A stretch of 64,000 bases of DNA from Hirsutella rhossiliensis. Taxonomy: Eukaryota > Ascomycota > Sordariomycetes > Hypocreales > Ophiocordycipitaceae. Shown here one piece after another: positions 22,938 to 34,400 of the stretch (its first letter is position 1; each line of letters begins with the position of its first letter). The stretch lies in assembly GCF_020360975.1 (NCBI RefSeq), contig NW_025408674.1, forward strand, positions 1,674,001 through 1,738,000, written 5' to 3'. The notes under the pieces are model-generated. The model searched no databases, was not told the DNA's origin, and saw only the letters and a program-made list of their open reading frames with translations. The translations under genes and the position numbers were made by a program.

Positions 22938-23505
22938 TCTTAAGGTATATAAGCAAAAGCGGAATTTTAGGAAATTAAGGAATTACGTAAGACTACGTAA
23001 TAGAGAGGAAGAAGGAGTATAAGGTAGGATTTTTAATAGAATTTATTAGTAATATATTAGTATATAAAAGAGGTATTAAAGTTAATAATCCTCTATCTAT
23101 CTACTAGCGGACATACTATCTTATATAGATAATTATAGCTAAATAGAAGAACCTTTCGGGACTAGATTTAGGCTGCCGTATAGCCCTAAGACTAAGGAAT
23201 TTAGTAATACCTTAAGTATATTAGAAAGTGTCTTAGTTCTACTAATATTTATATTTAAAGGAGGTTAGTCGTGCCGGTATTCTTAAGAGGTCTTAGCTAG
23301 TATTCTAAGCTAGCTCTATTTCTTCGATTCCCGATTATATAATAACCGGCAACCCGTTTAATATATAATAATATATAAAATAACGAGCGATTCTTACTTT
23401 ATAATATAGGATTTTATCTATAATTAATATACTACTTATTAGCTTATATAATCGGGAGAGTATATTATAGCTACTTTATTTATAGTAGGAACACCGTTCC
23501 TTATA
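22938..23505 (-). repeat. Solo LTR of Copia-2 (568 bp) with target duplication CTTAC
   Basis: It is the reverse complement of the Copia-2 5' LTR at 46472, running from TCTTAAGGTATATAAGC to CCGTTCCTTATA. CTTAC is repeated at 22933-22937 and 23506-23510. The unbroken site (CCCCTCTTACTAGAAAAGCC) is present in Copia-1c near 26043-26060. Confidence 0.88.
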
Positions 23506-25496
23506 CTTACTCTAAAAGCCGATTTTTAACCGACTTTTCTACCCTTCCCCTATAACGATATTAAAAAACAATTCCTCTACCGCCCCTATAGTCTATAGGA
23601 CGATTCTAGTAAAGCCCTAAGATTAAGATAAGTAAGTAAAGGAGCTATAGGCTCGTATAGATAGAACTATCTATAATTTAGTCTTCTTTAATAAGTAGGA
23701 CCCTCTTAAGACCCTTCTTTATCTTAAGGCAACGGACTTTATAGAGGAGCTACCCTCTTCTCTAAGCTAACCTCTATATAGTAAAGAGCTTTTTCTACTA
23801 CCTTAGGCGACTATAAGAGTTACCGAAAGGAGTACCTCTATAAGACGAAGCTACTAACTACTATACGCACGGCGATAATAAAATCCGTTAGTACTATAAA
23901 GCTAATCTCTCTTTAAGAGAAAGAGACTCCTAAGTAGTAGCTTTTAAAGCTCGAGACCTTAATAGCTCCCTTAAGGGGCTATATAACTAACTATATTAAG
24001 AAGACCTATATAGCCTACCTAGGAGCCTTTTCTACTAGGAACCTACTAGCTTCGTCGTAGCTAGCTAAGTAAGAAGAAATCCTCGAGGAAGCTAACTAAT
24101 ACTTTCTTATAAAAGCTCTTTCTAGCTAATAGCTATAGGATATATCTTTATTAATAAAGCCTATTAGTAACGGTTACTTAACTATCTTTCGAGAAGCTAG
24201 CTAGGAACTAAATAAAGAGGCTACTAAAGTATAATAGTAAGTAGTCTTATTCCTTTATAGCTAGTACTCGACCTAGACGGTTAGACCTATAGCCCTTATT
24301 ACTACGGCTACCGCTACTACTACTACGGCTATTACTCCTTTAGCTCTACCTCCTTCGAGAGTATTAATACTATCTTTAACGGCTGCCCTAGGCCCGGCTC
24401 CGGCTATATATCTTATTCCGGGTCCGGCCCCGGTCCCGTTAGTTAGACCGGCCTAACTAGTCCCTTAATAGACCTTTTAGTCCGTTAATTAAAAAATTAA
24501 GGAACTAGTCGAAATCGAACCTCTTTATTAAAATTAGTAATAAGGGGTAAAAGGGGGGGTTTTTAAGTAAACCTTTTAAAAAGGGATAAGGATTCCTTAA
24601 AGAGATAACGTATAAAAAGAAATCGACCTACCTACTAAGTATATAAAAAGCCCTATCGGCTAGAAGACTACTAGTAGGTCTTTAAGGAAAACTAACCTAA
24701 AGGAGTTAACCCTTTAAAGAAGCTACGAGAAATAGTATAATAGTTTCTTAAAGAGGACCCCTTATTATAAAGGAAGATAAATAAGATTTAGGTTACTAAG
24801 AAATAGTAACTAACGCCGCTACTATAAATTTAAGGAAAAATCGTTAGTATAGTAAATCTAGTATTTATCTTCCTTATAGATTAATAAGGCTAAAACTAAC
24901 TATTAGGACCCTCTAACTATCCTATACGAAAATTAGCTATCCTTAACTTTAGTACTTCCCTTAATATCTATAATATACTCTTACGATTCCGGTCTTTTAA
25001 AAAGGTATAAAGGGAATATCTTATTACTAGGGAATTAACTATATAGAGAAAGGGATATAAAAGGGTAAATTTTATAATAAAATTACCTAATAGGTTTATA
25101 TAAATTCTTCGATAAAAAAGGGTAGCCTTTTACCCTTAATTTTTAACGAGCTTAATTTCCTTCTACCTTTTTTAAAAGGAAGGAATCTTTTAAGATACTA
25201 TATCTAAGCCTATAAGGCTAGTCTAGAAGAATTAGACTATTAGGCTTATCGAGGAAAAATTCGGTTAATTTATTCTTAAATTCTAACCTATTTATAGGAA
25301 GGAACTACTTAAGAAGTTAGCTTTCCCTACTAAGAGGAATAGGTCTACTATAAAGGACCCTCTTTTAGTAGCCTAAGGAAACGGTCTTCTTTAGTATATA
25401 TAACTTAGTTACCTAGGCCCCTTAGCTTTATATAAGCTAGGCCTATAATAAGGCGTATAAATAAGGGGCCTAAAGACTATCGAATATAAATACTAT
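23506..25496 (+). pseudogene. Copia-1b gag and protease-region remnant
   Basis: The stretch is collinear with Copia-1c 26049-28045. The gag part includes an Ala-rich stretch whose GCT-repeat codons have become ACT repeats (about 24290-24340), as expected from TG to TA changes. Numerous TAA/TAG interrupt the frame, and no reading frame longer than about 60 codons survives. It is interrupted at its right end by Copia-1c. Confidence 0.75.
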
Positions 25497-25973
25497 TGTC
25501 GCGAAGCGTGGCCTGATTTCGTAGTTCTCGGAGATATCCCTTAGCACGAGGGACCTAGGAAGCTAAAAAACAGGTTTTAAGGAAGGAGCTAAAAGGAGGT
25601 ATAGAGAGGAGGGTAGGGGTATAAGGGGAAGCAGAAGTAGCGATAGCTTCCTATAGAGGTAGCGAGAGATAAGACGGATATGCCGGCAACGGCTAGAAAG
25701 GAGGAGAAAAACCGGCAAAAAGCTCGGTAGTTAAAGGGACATTAGTAGCTTCTTTAAGCAGGATCTTCTTTATTAATTAAGATACTAGACGGGTATAAAG
25801 AGGGGCGTTAGATAGAGGAAAGAAGGATAATAAAGGCAATATAATAATTACTCCCCTACTATAATTACTGCTGCCGTAAGAATTAAATCTCTCTACCCTA
25901 CCTATCCGACCCCTTACTTTTAATTTTACCTTCGTGCATTTTTTATATACTTCTTATATCTCTCTTTGCGAGA
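25497..25973 (+). repeat. 5' LTR of Copia-1c
   Basis: It is 477 bp, begins TGTCGCGAAGCG and ends TTTGCGAGA. The ends form an imperfect inverted repeat (TGTCGCGAAG / CTTCGCGAGA), best seen in the 3' LTR. Confidence 0.93.
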
Positions 25974-25974
25974 G

Positions 25975-25990
25975 TTATAAGCCCGGGAGG
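25975..25990 (+). other. Putative primer-binding site of Copia-1c
   Basis: The same 16 bases as in Copia-1b (TTATAAGCCCGGGAGG) lie one base after the LTR. They form the left arm of an imperfect palindrome that extends to 26014. Confidence 0.5.
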
Positions 25991-26054
25991 AATAGAATTC
26001 CTATACCTTCCGGCTACTATAAAAGGCACCTTTCTTATATCCCTTATAGCTTCC

Positions 26055-28040
26055 TTTTACCCCTCTTACTAGAAAAGCCGATTTTTAACCGACTTTTCTG
26101 CCCCCCCTCTTTTATAACGATAACGAAAACCGACTCCTCTACCGTCCCTACGGTCTATAGGACGATTCTTATAAAGCCCTAAGATTAAGATAAGTAGGTA
26201 AAGGAGCTACGGGCTCGTATAGATAGAACTATCTATAATTTAGTCTTCTCTAATAAGTAGGACCCTCTTAAGCCCTCTCTTCGTCTTAGAGCAACGGAAT
26301 TTATAGAGGGAGCTTCCCTCTTCTCCGAGCTAACCTCCGTATAGTAGAGAGCTTTTTCTGCTGCCTTAGGCGACTACGAGAGTCACCGAAAGGAATACCT
26401 TTACGAGACGAAGCTACTAACTGCTGCTCGTACGGTAATAACGGAATCCGTTAGTGCCGTAAAGCTAATCTCTCTTCGAGAGGAAGAGACTCCTAAGTAG
26501 TAGCTTTTAAAGCTCGAGACCTCGATAGCTCCCTTAAGGGGCTATATAACTAACCGTATTAGGAAGACCTATACGGCCTACCTAGGAGCCTTTTCTGCTA
26601 AGAACCTACTAGCTTCTTCGTAGCTAGCTAAGTAGGAAGAAATCCTCGAGGAAGCTAACTAATACTTCCTTATAGAAGCTCTTTCCGGCTAGTAGCTACG
26701 GGATATATCTCTACTAATAAAGCCTATTAGTAACGGTTACTTAACTATCTTTCGAGAAGCTAGCCGGGAACTAAACGAAGAGGCTACTAGAGTGCAATAA
26801 TAAGCAGTCTTATTCCTTCGTGGCTAGCACTCGACCTAGACGGCTCGACCTGCTGCCCCTGCAGCTGCTATAGCCCCTATTACTGCGGTTCCCGCTGCTG
26901 CTGCTACGGCTGTTGCCCCTCTAGCTCTACCTCCCTTAAGAGCCTTAACACCGTCTTTAACGGCTGCTCCGGGCCCGGCCCCGGCCCCGTCTATTAGAAC
27001 GGCCCGACTAGTCCCCTAATAGACCTTTTAGTCCGTTAGTCGAAAAATTAGGGAACTAGTCGAAATCGAACCTCTTCGTTAAAATTAATAATAAGGGGTA
27101 AAAAGGGGGGGTTTTTAAGTAGACCTTCTAGATCGGGACGAGGATTCCTTAAAGAAATAGAAGACTAGACGACGAAACGGCTGCCTAGCCTATAAATCCC
27201 TAGGCTATCGATTATTATAATACTAGTAGGTCTTCGAGGAAAACCGACCTAAAGGATTTAACCCTTTAAAGAGGCTATAAGAAACGATATAATAGTCTCT
27301 TAAGGAGGACCCCTTGTTATAGAAGAAAATAGACGAGATTCGGGTTACTAAGAAATAGCAACTAACGCCGCTGCCCTTATTCGAGCCGTAAATTTAAGGA
27401 AAAATCGTTAGTATAGTAAATCCGGTATTTATCTTCCCTACGGATTAGTAAGACTAACTATTAGGACCCTCCGACTATCCCCTACGAAAATCAGCTATCC
27501 TTAACTCTAGTACTTCCCTCGATATCTATAATATACTCTTATAATTCCGGTCCTTTAAGAAGGCATAAAGGGAATATCTTATTACTAGGGAATTAACCGT
27601 ACGGATAGAAGGATATAGAAGGGTAAATTTTACAATAAAATTACGTAACGGATCTATACGAATTCTTTAAAGAAAAAGGGTAGCTTTTTGCCCTTAATTT
27701 TTAACGAGCCTAATTTCCTTCTACCTTCTTCGAGAGGAAGGAATCTTCTAGGATACGACGTCTAAGCCTATAAGGCTAGTCTAGAAGAATCAGACTATTA
27801 GGCTTATCGAGGAGAAATTTAGTTAATTCGTTCTCGAATTCTAACCTATTTATAGGAAGGAAACACTTAAGAAGTTAGCTTTCCCTACTAGGAGGAATAG
27901 GTCTACTATAAAAGACCCTCTTCTAGCAGCCTAAGGAGACGGCATTCTTTAGCACGCACGACTCGGTCACCCGGGCCCCCTAGCTTTATATAAGCTAGGC
28001 TAATAATAGGGCGTACGAATAAAGGGCCTAAAGACCGTCG
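26055..28040 (+). pseudogene. Copia-1c gag and protease-region remnant
   Basis: This is the Gag-like coding region: helical Glu/Leu-rich segments, an Ala/Pro-rich stretch (about 26845-26935, GCTGCT-type codons partly retained), then Lys-rich and Glu-rich stretches. In-frame TAG/TAA sit mainly where Gln is expected. I could not locate a convincing protease DTG/DSG motif or zinc knuckle here. No start codon can be assigned. Confidence 0.65.
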
Positions 28041-28900
28041 AATGCGAACACTACGGCTAAGGAAAGACTAGGAGACGAATTTCTAGACGAACGCCTTTAT
28101 AGCCGGACTAGCCGTATAAGGAAATTTAGGTCGACTAGACCGACGTCTCTAGGGATTAGGAAAGCTTCGTTAGGGTAATGTTTTTTATAGACGCCTTTTT
28201 AGGGATAGTTTTCCCCTATTTCTTACGGACCTACCTAAGTAAGTATAACTAGTTTGCCTTCTAGGACTTCGTTAACTAGATAAAATCCTACTTTAGCTAC
28301 GAGGTAAAAAAGATATAGTCTAATAGAGAGCTATTTACGAAGGATATCTTAAATTAGCTTCGAAAAAGGGGCATTTTACCCCTCCCGTTAGCACCGAATA
28401 CCTAGGCCTAGAACGGAGGGGCAGAAAGATTAGGGGGTGCTATAATAGAAAGGGCCCGTACGATAAGACTTACTATAAAGCTTCTATACGACCTTTAGAG
28501 GGAAGTCGTTAAGACCGCCTATTACCTTCGGAACCGGACCCCTAGGGACCCTAAGGACCCTAGGGAACTAAACTAAGGAATAGACTAGAAATCCCCCCTT
28601 AAGCTCTTTACGAAGAAGAGGGCCTCGCTAGCCTACCTTCGTGCCTATAGCTATAAGGCATACGCAATAACTGCCGATATATAGCTAAAAAGGAAGAAGA
28701 AAAGAAAGCTTAATCTTAGAGCCTTTATTAGTTACCTCGTTAGTTATAATTCTACGAATATCTTTTAGATCTAGATTCCTTTTCTATAGAAGGTTATTTC
28801 GACTAGGGATATAATTTTCGACGAATCTAGCTTCTTCGATAGAAAGAGGGATTAATAGCCCCTCTTACTCTCTTAACGTTAGCTAATTTAGAAGATTTAA
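28041..28900 (+). pseudogene. Copia-1c integrase remnant
   Basis: With TAG/TAA taken as mutated Gln or Trp codons, one frame reads GKTRRRIS, then Q-V-D-x-T-D-V-S-R, FIDAFLGMVFPYFL, SYEVKKI-x-S-x-x-ELFTKDIL and AERLGGAIIERARTIRLTIR, followed by KTAYYLRNRTP. This is the integrase core and the conserved copia segment after it. The catalytic-region order fits family Pseudoviridae-type elements. Confidence 0.75.
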
Positions 28901-31000
28901 ATCCCCCCTTCCTAATAGGCTTAAGAAGAGGTCTTAGACGAGGAAATAGAAGAAGAAACCGACGTCGAAGCAGTTAAGGATAACGCTAACTTCGAAGAAA
29001 AGGAAGCTGCTAGATTAGATAATCTAAACGAAGAAGGAGACTATAGAAAAGCGGTAGAGCTAGAATACGCCTACCTACCTACGCCTCCTCCTACGTAAGA
29101 AGAAGATCTAGAAGTAGCTTTTTTAGTTAGTCTTTCTATCTCGACCCCTAAGGGGGTAGGAAAGGTACCTCTCTCGAAGGATTACCCGGCTGCCTTTATA
29201 TCCCTGCTTCGAGAAGCAAAGGAAGGTATAGGGCCCGATATAGATACTAAAGAAGACTAACCTCTCCCCTATTTTAATCGTTTTTTCGACTTCTACCTAA
29301 CGCTAATAGACAACGGTTCCTACGGAGCGTTTATAGTAGGCCGGCTCTTTAAGCTATAGCTATTAGTAAGGAAGGTATATAAAAGAGACCTCCCGGACCT
29401 ACTAGTAAACTAGAAGCAGCTAGAAAAACACCCCTTTAGAGACTAGTTTTTCTAGGCCTAGAAAGACCACCTAGCCTTACACGAAGAGATAGGGTCTTTC
29501 GAAGAGGTCCTTAAGGAAAAGGTAAGAGGAAAATAGGTCCTTAGCTATAAGTAGGTCTTTATCTATAAGACTAATAAATATAGCTTCCTTTAAAAGTATA
29601 AAGCCCAGCTAGTTATCTATAGGAATTAATAGGAAAAAGGGGATCTACCTACTAGGGCAACCACCTTAGTAGGGATATCTTTTCGGACCCTTATAGCTAT
29701 AGTAGTAGAATTCGACCTCGAGCTCGAATAGATAGATATAGTTAACGCCTTTATTAACTATCTACTTAAGGAAGAAAAAGAAGTTATCTATATACGCCTT
29801 CTACTAGGCTTTTAATAGCTAGGAAAGGTTCTATAGCTTAGGAAAGCTCTATACGGACTACGAAGATTACCCCTTCTTTAGTAATAGTATTTAATAGGTT
29901 CCCTTAAAGCCCTAGGCTTTAAGAAAGTCCCTTAGGAACCGTGTATAATATAGAAGGGTAAAATCATAGTCTTCTTCTACGTCGACGATATTATCTAGGC
30001 CTACTTAAAAGAGGAAGAGGCTACTACTAGGGAGGCTATACGAGGCCTATAATAAAGGTATAAGATAACTAGGCTAGGGGAGCTAAAGTAGTTCCTAGGG
30101 ATATAAATCCTTCGGAATAGGTCCTAACGGACTATCTAGCTTACCTAAGACGCCTATATCGATAAGGTCGCTTATAAATTCCTCCTTAATTCCCTTAATA
30201 AGAAGCTTCCCTCTACGCCTATATTAGACGAAGAGCTTTTACTTAATCCGTCCTTTTAAGCTAGGGAGTAAGAGAAATACTAATATTAATAGAAGGTAGG
30301 CTCCCTGCTTTTTTTAGCTATTTCTACTAAACCGGATATCTCTTTTACGGTCTCCCGGCTAGCTAGGCATAACTAGAATCCTAGCCCTAGGCATTAAAAA
30401 GTAGTAGATAGAGCTATCCTTTATCTCTATTTAACGAGATTATATAGTCTACGCCTAAGAGGGTAGGGAAGGAACTAAGCTACCGAAATCTTCCTTTATT
30501 CGAGCGATTCGTCCTTTACGGATAATTCCTTAGATAGAAAGAGCTTATAAGGGTATATTATATCCCTTTTTAAAGGAACTATTACTTAGAAAGCTTTAAA
30601 GTAGGCCACCGTTACGACTTCTAGTATAGAGGTAGAGCTACTAGCTCTTTTAGAAGCGTTAAAAGAAGCGATTTTCCTAAGCCGGCTACTAATATCTTTA
30701 CGACTATAAATTCCGTCCCCGTTAGCTATAGAATGCGATAATACGTAGACTATACGAATTCTTATAGAGGAAAATAGTAAGCTATCGACCTAGCTACGGT
30801 ATATCGATATCTACTAGTATTAGTTACGCTAAGAGGTCTAAAGGGGACTAATTTCTATCCGTTAGGTTCTAACGGCATCGATAAAAGCTAACGGTCTTAT
30901 AAAGCCCTTGCCGAAGTAGAAGCTAGCTGTCTTTTTATAGTAAATTAGGCTAGAAGACGTTCGAGAAAAGCTATCCTTAGAAGCCCGCCTTAAGAGTCTA
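28901..31000 (+). pseudogene. Copia-1c reverse transcriptase and RNase H remnant
   Basis: An acidic linker (about 28910-29120) is followed by the copia-type polymerase: KYKAQLV (29600), IDIVNAFINYLLKEE (29736), LGKVL then KALYGLRRLP (29820-29870), FYVDDII (29970, catalytic YVDD intact), RYKITRLGELK-x-FLGIQI (30058-30115) and KVGSLLFLAISTKPDISFTV (30290-30350). RNase H follows with YSSDSSFTDN and SSIEVELLAL (30490-30650). Many TAG/TAA stops make it non-functional, but few frameshifts are visible. Confidence 0.85.
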
Positions 31001-31337
31001 CGAGAGGAGCTAATAGCACGTAGGAGGAAAGAGACGTCTATAGCTAAAGAGAGGAATTAGGACTTATCCTAGAGGAGGGCCCCTAGCTTAATTAGGACTT
31101 ATTCTTCTTAAAAGCCCCCTTTTTAAGGACTTATCCTTAGAGAAGCCCCCCTTTCTTATAGGACTTAATTTCCTCCTTAAGGCCCCTTTTCCTAAAGTAG
31201 GTCTAAAAGAGCCTAGGGCTAAAACCCGGATTTCTCGAGTAAGGGATAAGTATAGACTAAGACCTCCTCTATACGCTTACCGGCCTAGGTATTTAGCTTT
31301 ACCCTTTTTATAAGGGTAGGCTATAGCTAAGGGGGTA

Positions 31338-31814
31338 TGTCGCGAAGCGTAGCCTAATTTCGTAGTTCTCGGAGATATCCCTTAGTATAAGGGACCTAGG
31401 AAGCTAAAAAACAGGTTTTAAGGAAGGAGCTAAAAGGAGGTATAAAGAGGAGGGTAAGGGTATAAGGGGAAGTAGAAGTAGCGATAGCTTCTTATAAAGG
31501 TAGCGAGAGATAAGATAGATATACTAGTAATAGCTAAAAAGGAAGAGAAAAACCGGTAAAAAGCTCGGTAGTTAAAGGGATATTAGTAGCTTCTTTAAGT
31601 AGGATCTTCTTTATTAATTAAGATACTAAACGGGTATAAAGAGGGGCGTTAGATAGAGGAAAGAAGGATAATAAAGGCAATATAATAATTACTCCCCTAC
31701 CGCAATTACTACTACTATAAGAATTAAATCTCTCTGCCCTACCTATCCGACCCCTTACTTTTAATTTTACCTTTATATATTTTTTATATACTTCTTATAT
31801 CTCTCTTCGCGAGA
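31338..31814 (+). repeat. 3' LTR of Copia-1c
   Basis: It is 477 bp, the same length as the 5' LTR. It begins TGTCGCGAAGCG and ends CTTCGCGAGA. It is directly followed by the duplicated ACTAT and then by Copia-1b integrase sequence. Confidence 0.93.
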
Positions 31815-32910
31815 ACTATAGCTAAGGAAAGACTAAGATATAAATTTCTAGACGAGCCCCTTTATAGCTAGAATAGCTATATAAGGAAATTTAGGTCGAC
31901 TAAACTAATATCTCTAGGGATTAAGAAAGCTTTATTAAGGTAATGTTTTTTATAAACGCTTTTTTAAGGATAGTTTTCCCTTATTTCTTATAGACTTACC
32001 TAAGTAAGTATAACTAGTCTACCCTTTAAGACTTCGTTAACTAAATAAAATCCTACTTTAGCTATAAGGTAAAGAAGATATAGTCTAATAGAGAGCTATT
32101 TATAAAGGATATCTTAAATTAGCTTCGAAAAAGTAGTATTTTACCCCTCTTATTAGCACCGAATACCTAAGCCTAGAACGGAGGGGTAGAAAGATTAAGG
32201 GGTGCTATAATAGAAAGGGCCTATATAATAAGACTTATTATAAGGCTTTTATACGACCTTTAGAGGGAAGTCGTTAAGACCGCCTATTACCTATAGAACT
32301 AGACCCTTAAAGGGACTACTTAAGGAATAGACTAGAAATCCCCTTTTAAGCTCTTTATAAAAAAGAGGGCCTTGCTAGCCTACCTTTATACCTATAGCTA
32401 TAAAGTATATACTATAACTACCGATATATAGCTAAAAGGGAAGAAGAAAAGAAAGCTTAATCCTAGAGCCTTTATTAGTTACCTTATTAGTTATAATTCT
32501 ACGAATATCTTTTAGATCTAGATTCTTCTTTTATAAAAGGTTATTTTAACTAAGGATATAATTTTCGACGAATCTAGCTTCTTTAATAGAAAGAGGGATT
32601 AATAGCCCCTCTTACTCTTATAACGTTAGCTAATTTAAAAGATCTAAATTCCCCTTTCTTAATAGTCTTAAAAAGAGGCCTTAAATAAAGAAATAAAGGA
32701 AGAAACCGATATTAAAGTAGTTAAAGATAATACTAACTTTAAAGAAGAAGAGGAAGCTACTAAATTAAATAATCTAGATAGAGAAGGAAACTATAGGAAA
32801 GTAGTAGAGCTAGAATACGCTTACCCCCCTATACCTCCTTTTATATAAAAAGAAGATCTAAAAGTAGCTTTCTTTATTAATCTTCCTATCTTAACCCTTA
32901 AGGGGGTAAG
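31815..32910 (+). pseudogene. Copia-1b integrase and linker remnant
   Basis: It continues Copia-1b after the Copia-1c insertion and is collinear with Copia-1c 28043-29157. It shows the same integrase words (NAFLRIVFPYFL-like at about 31945-31990; ERARTIRLTIR region near 32215), with more RIP changes than Copia-1c. It stops at GTAAG, where Gypsy-1a begins. Confidence 0.8.
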
Positions 32911-33096
32911 TATAAGAGTCTTTAACTATTATAGGTAATAGGCTTAGGCCGCGGCCTAAGCCGTATAGTTACGTATAGAGGGCCGGATCCTATAAGTATA
33001 AGGGCGGGCTAGCCGCGTATAAAAGAGCTCTATATAGCTTATTAATATTATCCTACGGACGGCACCTATATATACGCCTCTACCTACTCTATAATA
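32911..33096 (+). repeat. 5' LTR of Gypsy-1a (186 bp)
   Basis: It runs from TATAAGAGTC to CTATAATA. It carries a perfect 22-bp palindrome at 32941-32962 and a TATAAAAG box at about 33016-33023, which would suit the element's own promoter. Confidence 0.92.
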
Positions 33097-33179
33097 GTAT
33101 AAGCTATTAACTAATAGATCTAATAGATATCTCCCTAGAAAGGGTGCCGCTTCCCTAAAGGAGCACCCCGCTACCCCCT

Positions 33180-34400
33180 AGGCGGATAAGAAGTATTATA
33201 GCTATCCTAGAAGCGATTAAAAGCGCGACGGCTAGCGAGAAAAACGAGGTTCTCGCTATACTAAGGGAGCTATCTATAAGACTAGCGTTAACCCCTACGA
33301 CCTTAGTAATACCGGTTACGGCAGCGGCACTACTAATATAAAAGCCGCTTCCTTAGCTAACTTAAGATAGTAAGCTTAAGTCCTTTTACTTCTTCCTTAG
33401 CCGGCTATAGACGAAGTTTATAATAGACGAGAAATAGGGCCTAAACGGCTATCGTAATATAGCGTAGTATTCGCTCCTCTATATACTACTAAAGCCCTAG
33501 ATACGGCGGATCTCTAGATTCTAAGATAAGGGCGGCCCTAGAGGTAGACGCGACCTATAGGACTTCTTCTAATACCTTATATATACGTTCGGCAATATAT
33601 AGGAGCGGGAGAAGGCGTAGGATAGGCTATAGACCCTTAAGTAAAGGGATAGGTAGACCTTTAGCGAATTCCTCCCTAACTTTAAAGAGACGCTCTTATA
33701 AGTAGCGGGAACTATAGTATAAGAAGATAGCGCGAAGCTTATATAGTTATAGAACTTAATTACGCCGGCCCTATAGGAGCTACTTATCCTTATAATTATA
33801 CCTACTAACTATAGCGAGTATATAAGCCGGTTAATAAAGGTAGTATAAGGCTATAAGTAGACGCCGCGTTTTTAGAAGCTTCGTAAGCGTACGTAGTATA
33901 GCGGTAACGGGATTACTGCCCCTCTATAAGAGGAATAGCCGACTATCGATACTAACGGAGATACCTTAATATCGGCTACCTATATAGACCGAGCTAAACG
34001 CGGTAAGAAGTTATCTTTAAATATCCCCTATATTATCCCGCTCTCTAAGTAGCGGGCGAAGTAGGTAATAAGTAAGAAATCGGAAAAGGAAGGCTAACGG
34101 CCGCCTACGTTACAGCGCGTCTATATACTTTATATTAAAATGCCCCTTCCTTTTAGCTAAGCGGCCTATAGTAGTTTAAGTAGCGAAGATAGAACCGCTC
34201 CTTACCTTAGACGATAAAGAGGACTCCGCTCCCTTAGGCCTAGAGGAAAAAGAGTAGCTCCGGAGTAAAGATAGGCTCTAAAGCCTTAATTACTAGTACT
34301 AGTAAAAGAGAAGAAGGAATTATCCGCCTATATAGAAAAGGAGCTTACTTTAATATAGGTTATAGTTAATAACTCTTTACCCGTCGCTACCTTTATAGAT
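33180..34400 (+). pseudogene. Gypsy-1a gag remnant
   Basis: The Gag-like frame shows LEAIKSATASEKNEVLAIL at about 33210, then KDRL...RDRxTFSEFLPNFKETLL (33610-33700), and TNYSEYISRLIKVV-GYK near 33800-33850, a common fungal Ty3/gypsy capsid pattern. Stops fall at expected Gln/Trp codons. Confidence 0.7.

Larger units (their letters stand above)
25497..31814 (+). mobile_element. Copia-1c: full-length copia-like retrotransposon (6318 bp)
   Basis: Its two 477-bp LTRs (25497-25973, 31338-31814) flank a primer site, leader, gag, integrase, reverse transcriptase and RNase H in Ty1/copia order. The 5-bp duplication ACTAT lies at 25492-25496 and 31815-31819. A purine-rich tract CTAAGGGGGTA (31327-31337) precedes the 3' LTR. 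It is inserted inside an older copy of its own family. The 5' LTR keeps more TG/CA than the 3' LTR (GTGGCCTGATTTC versus GTAGCCTAATTTC), so RIP load differs within the element. Confidence 0.95.

Noticed and set aside
25934..26182. 82-codon open frame at the 5' end of Copia-1c
   Set aside because: It begins inside the LTR and crosses the primer site into gag in a different frame from the Gag-like segments; it is open by chance.
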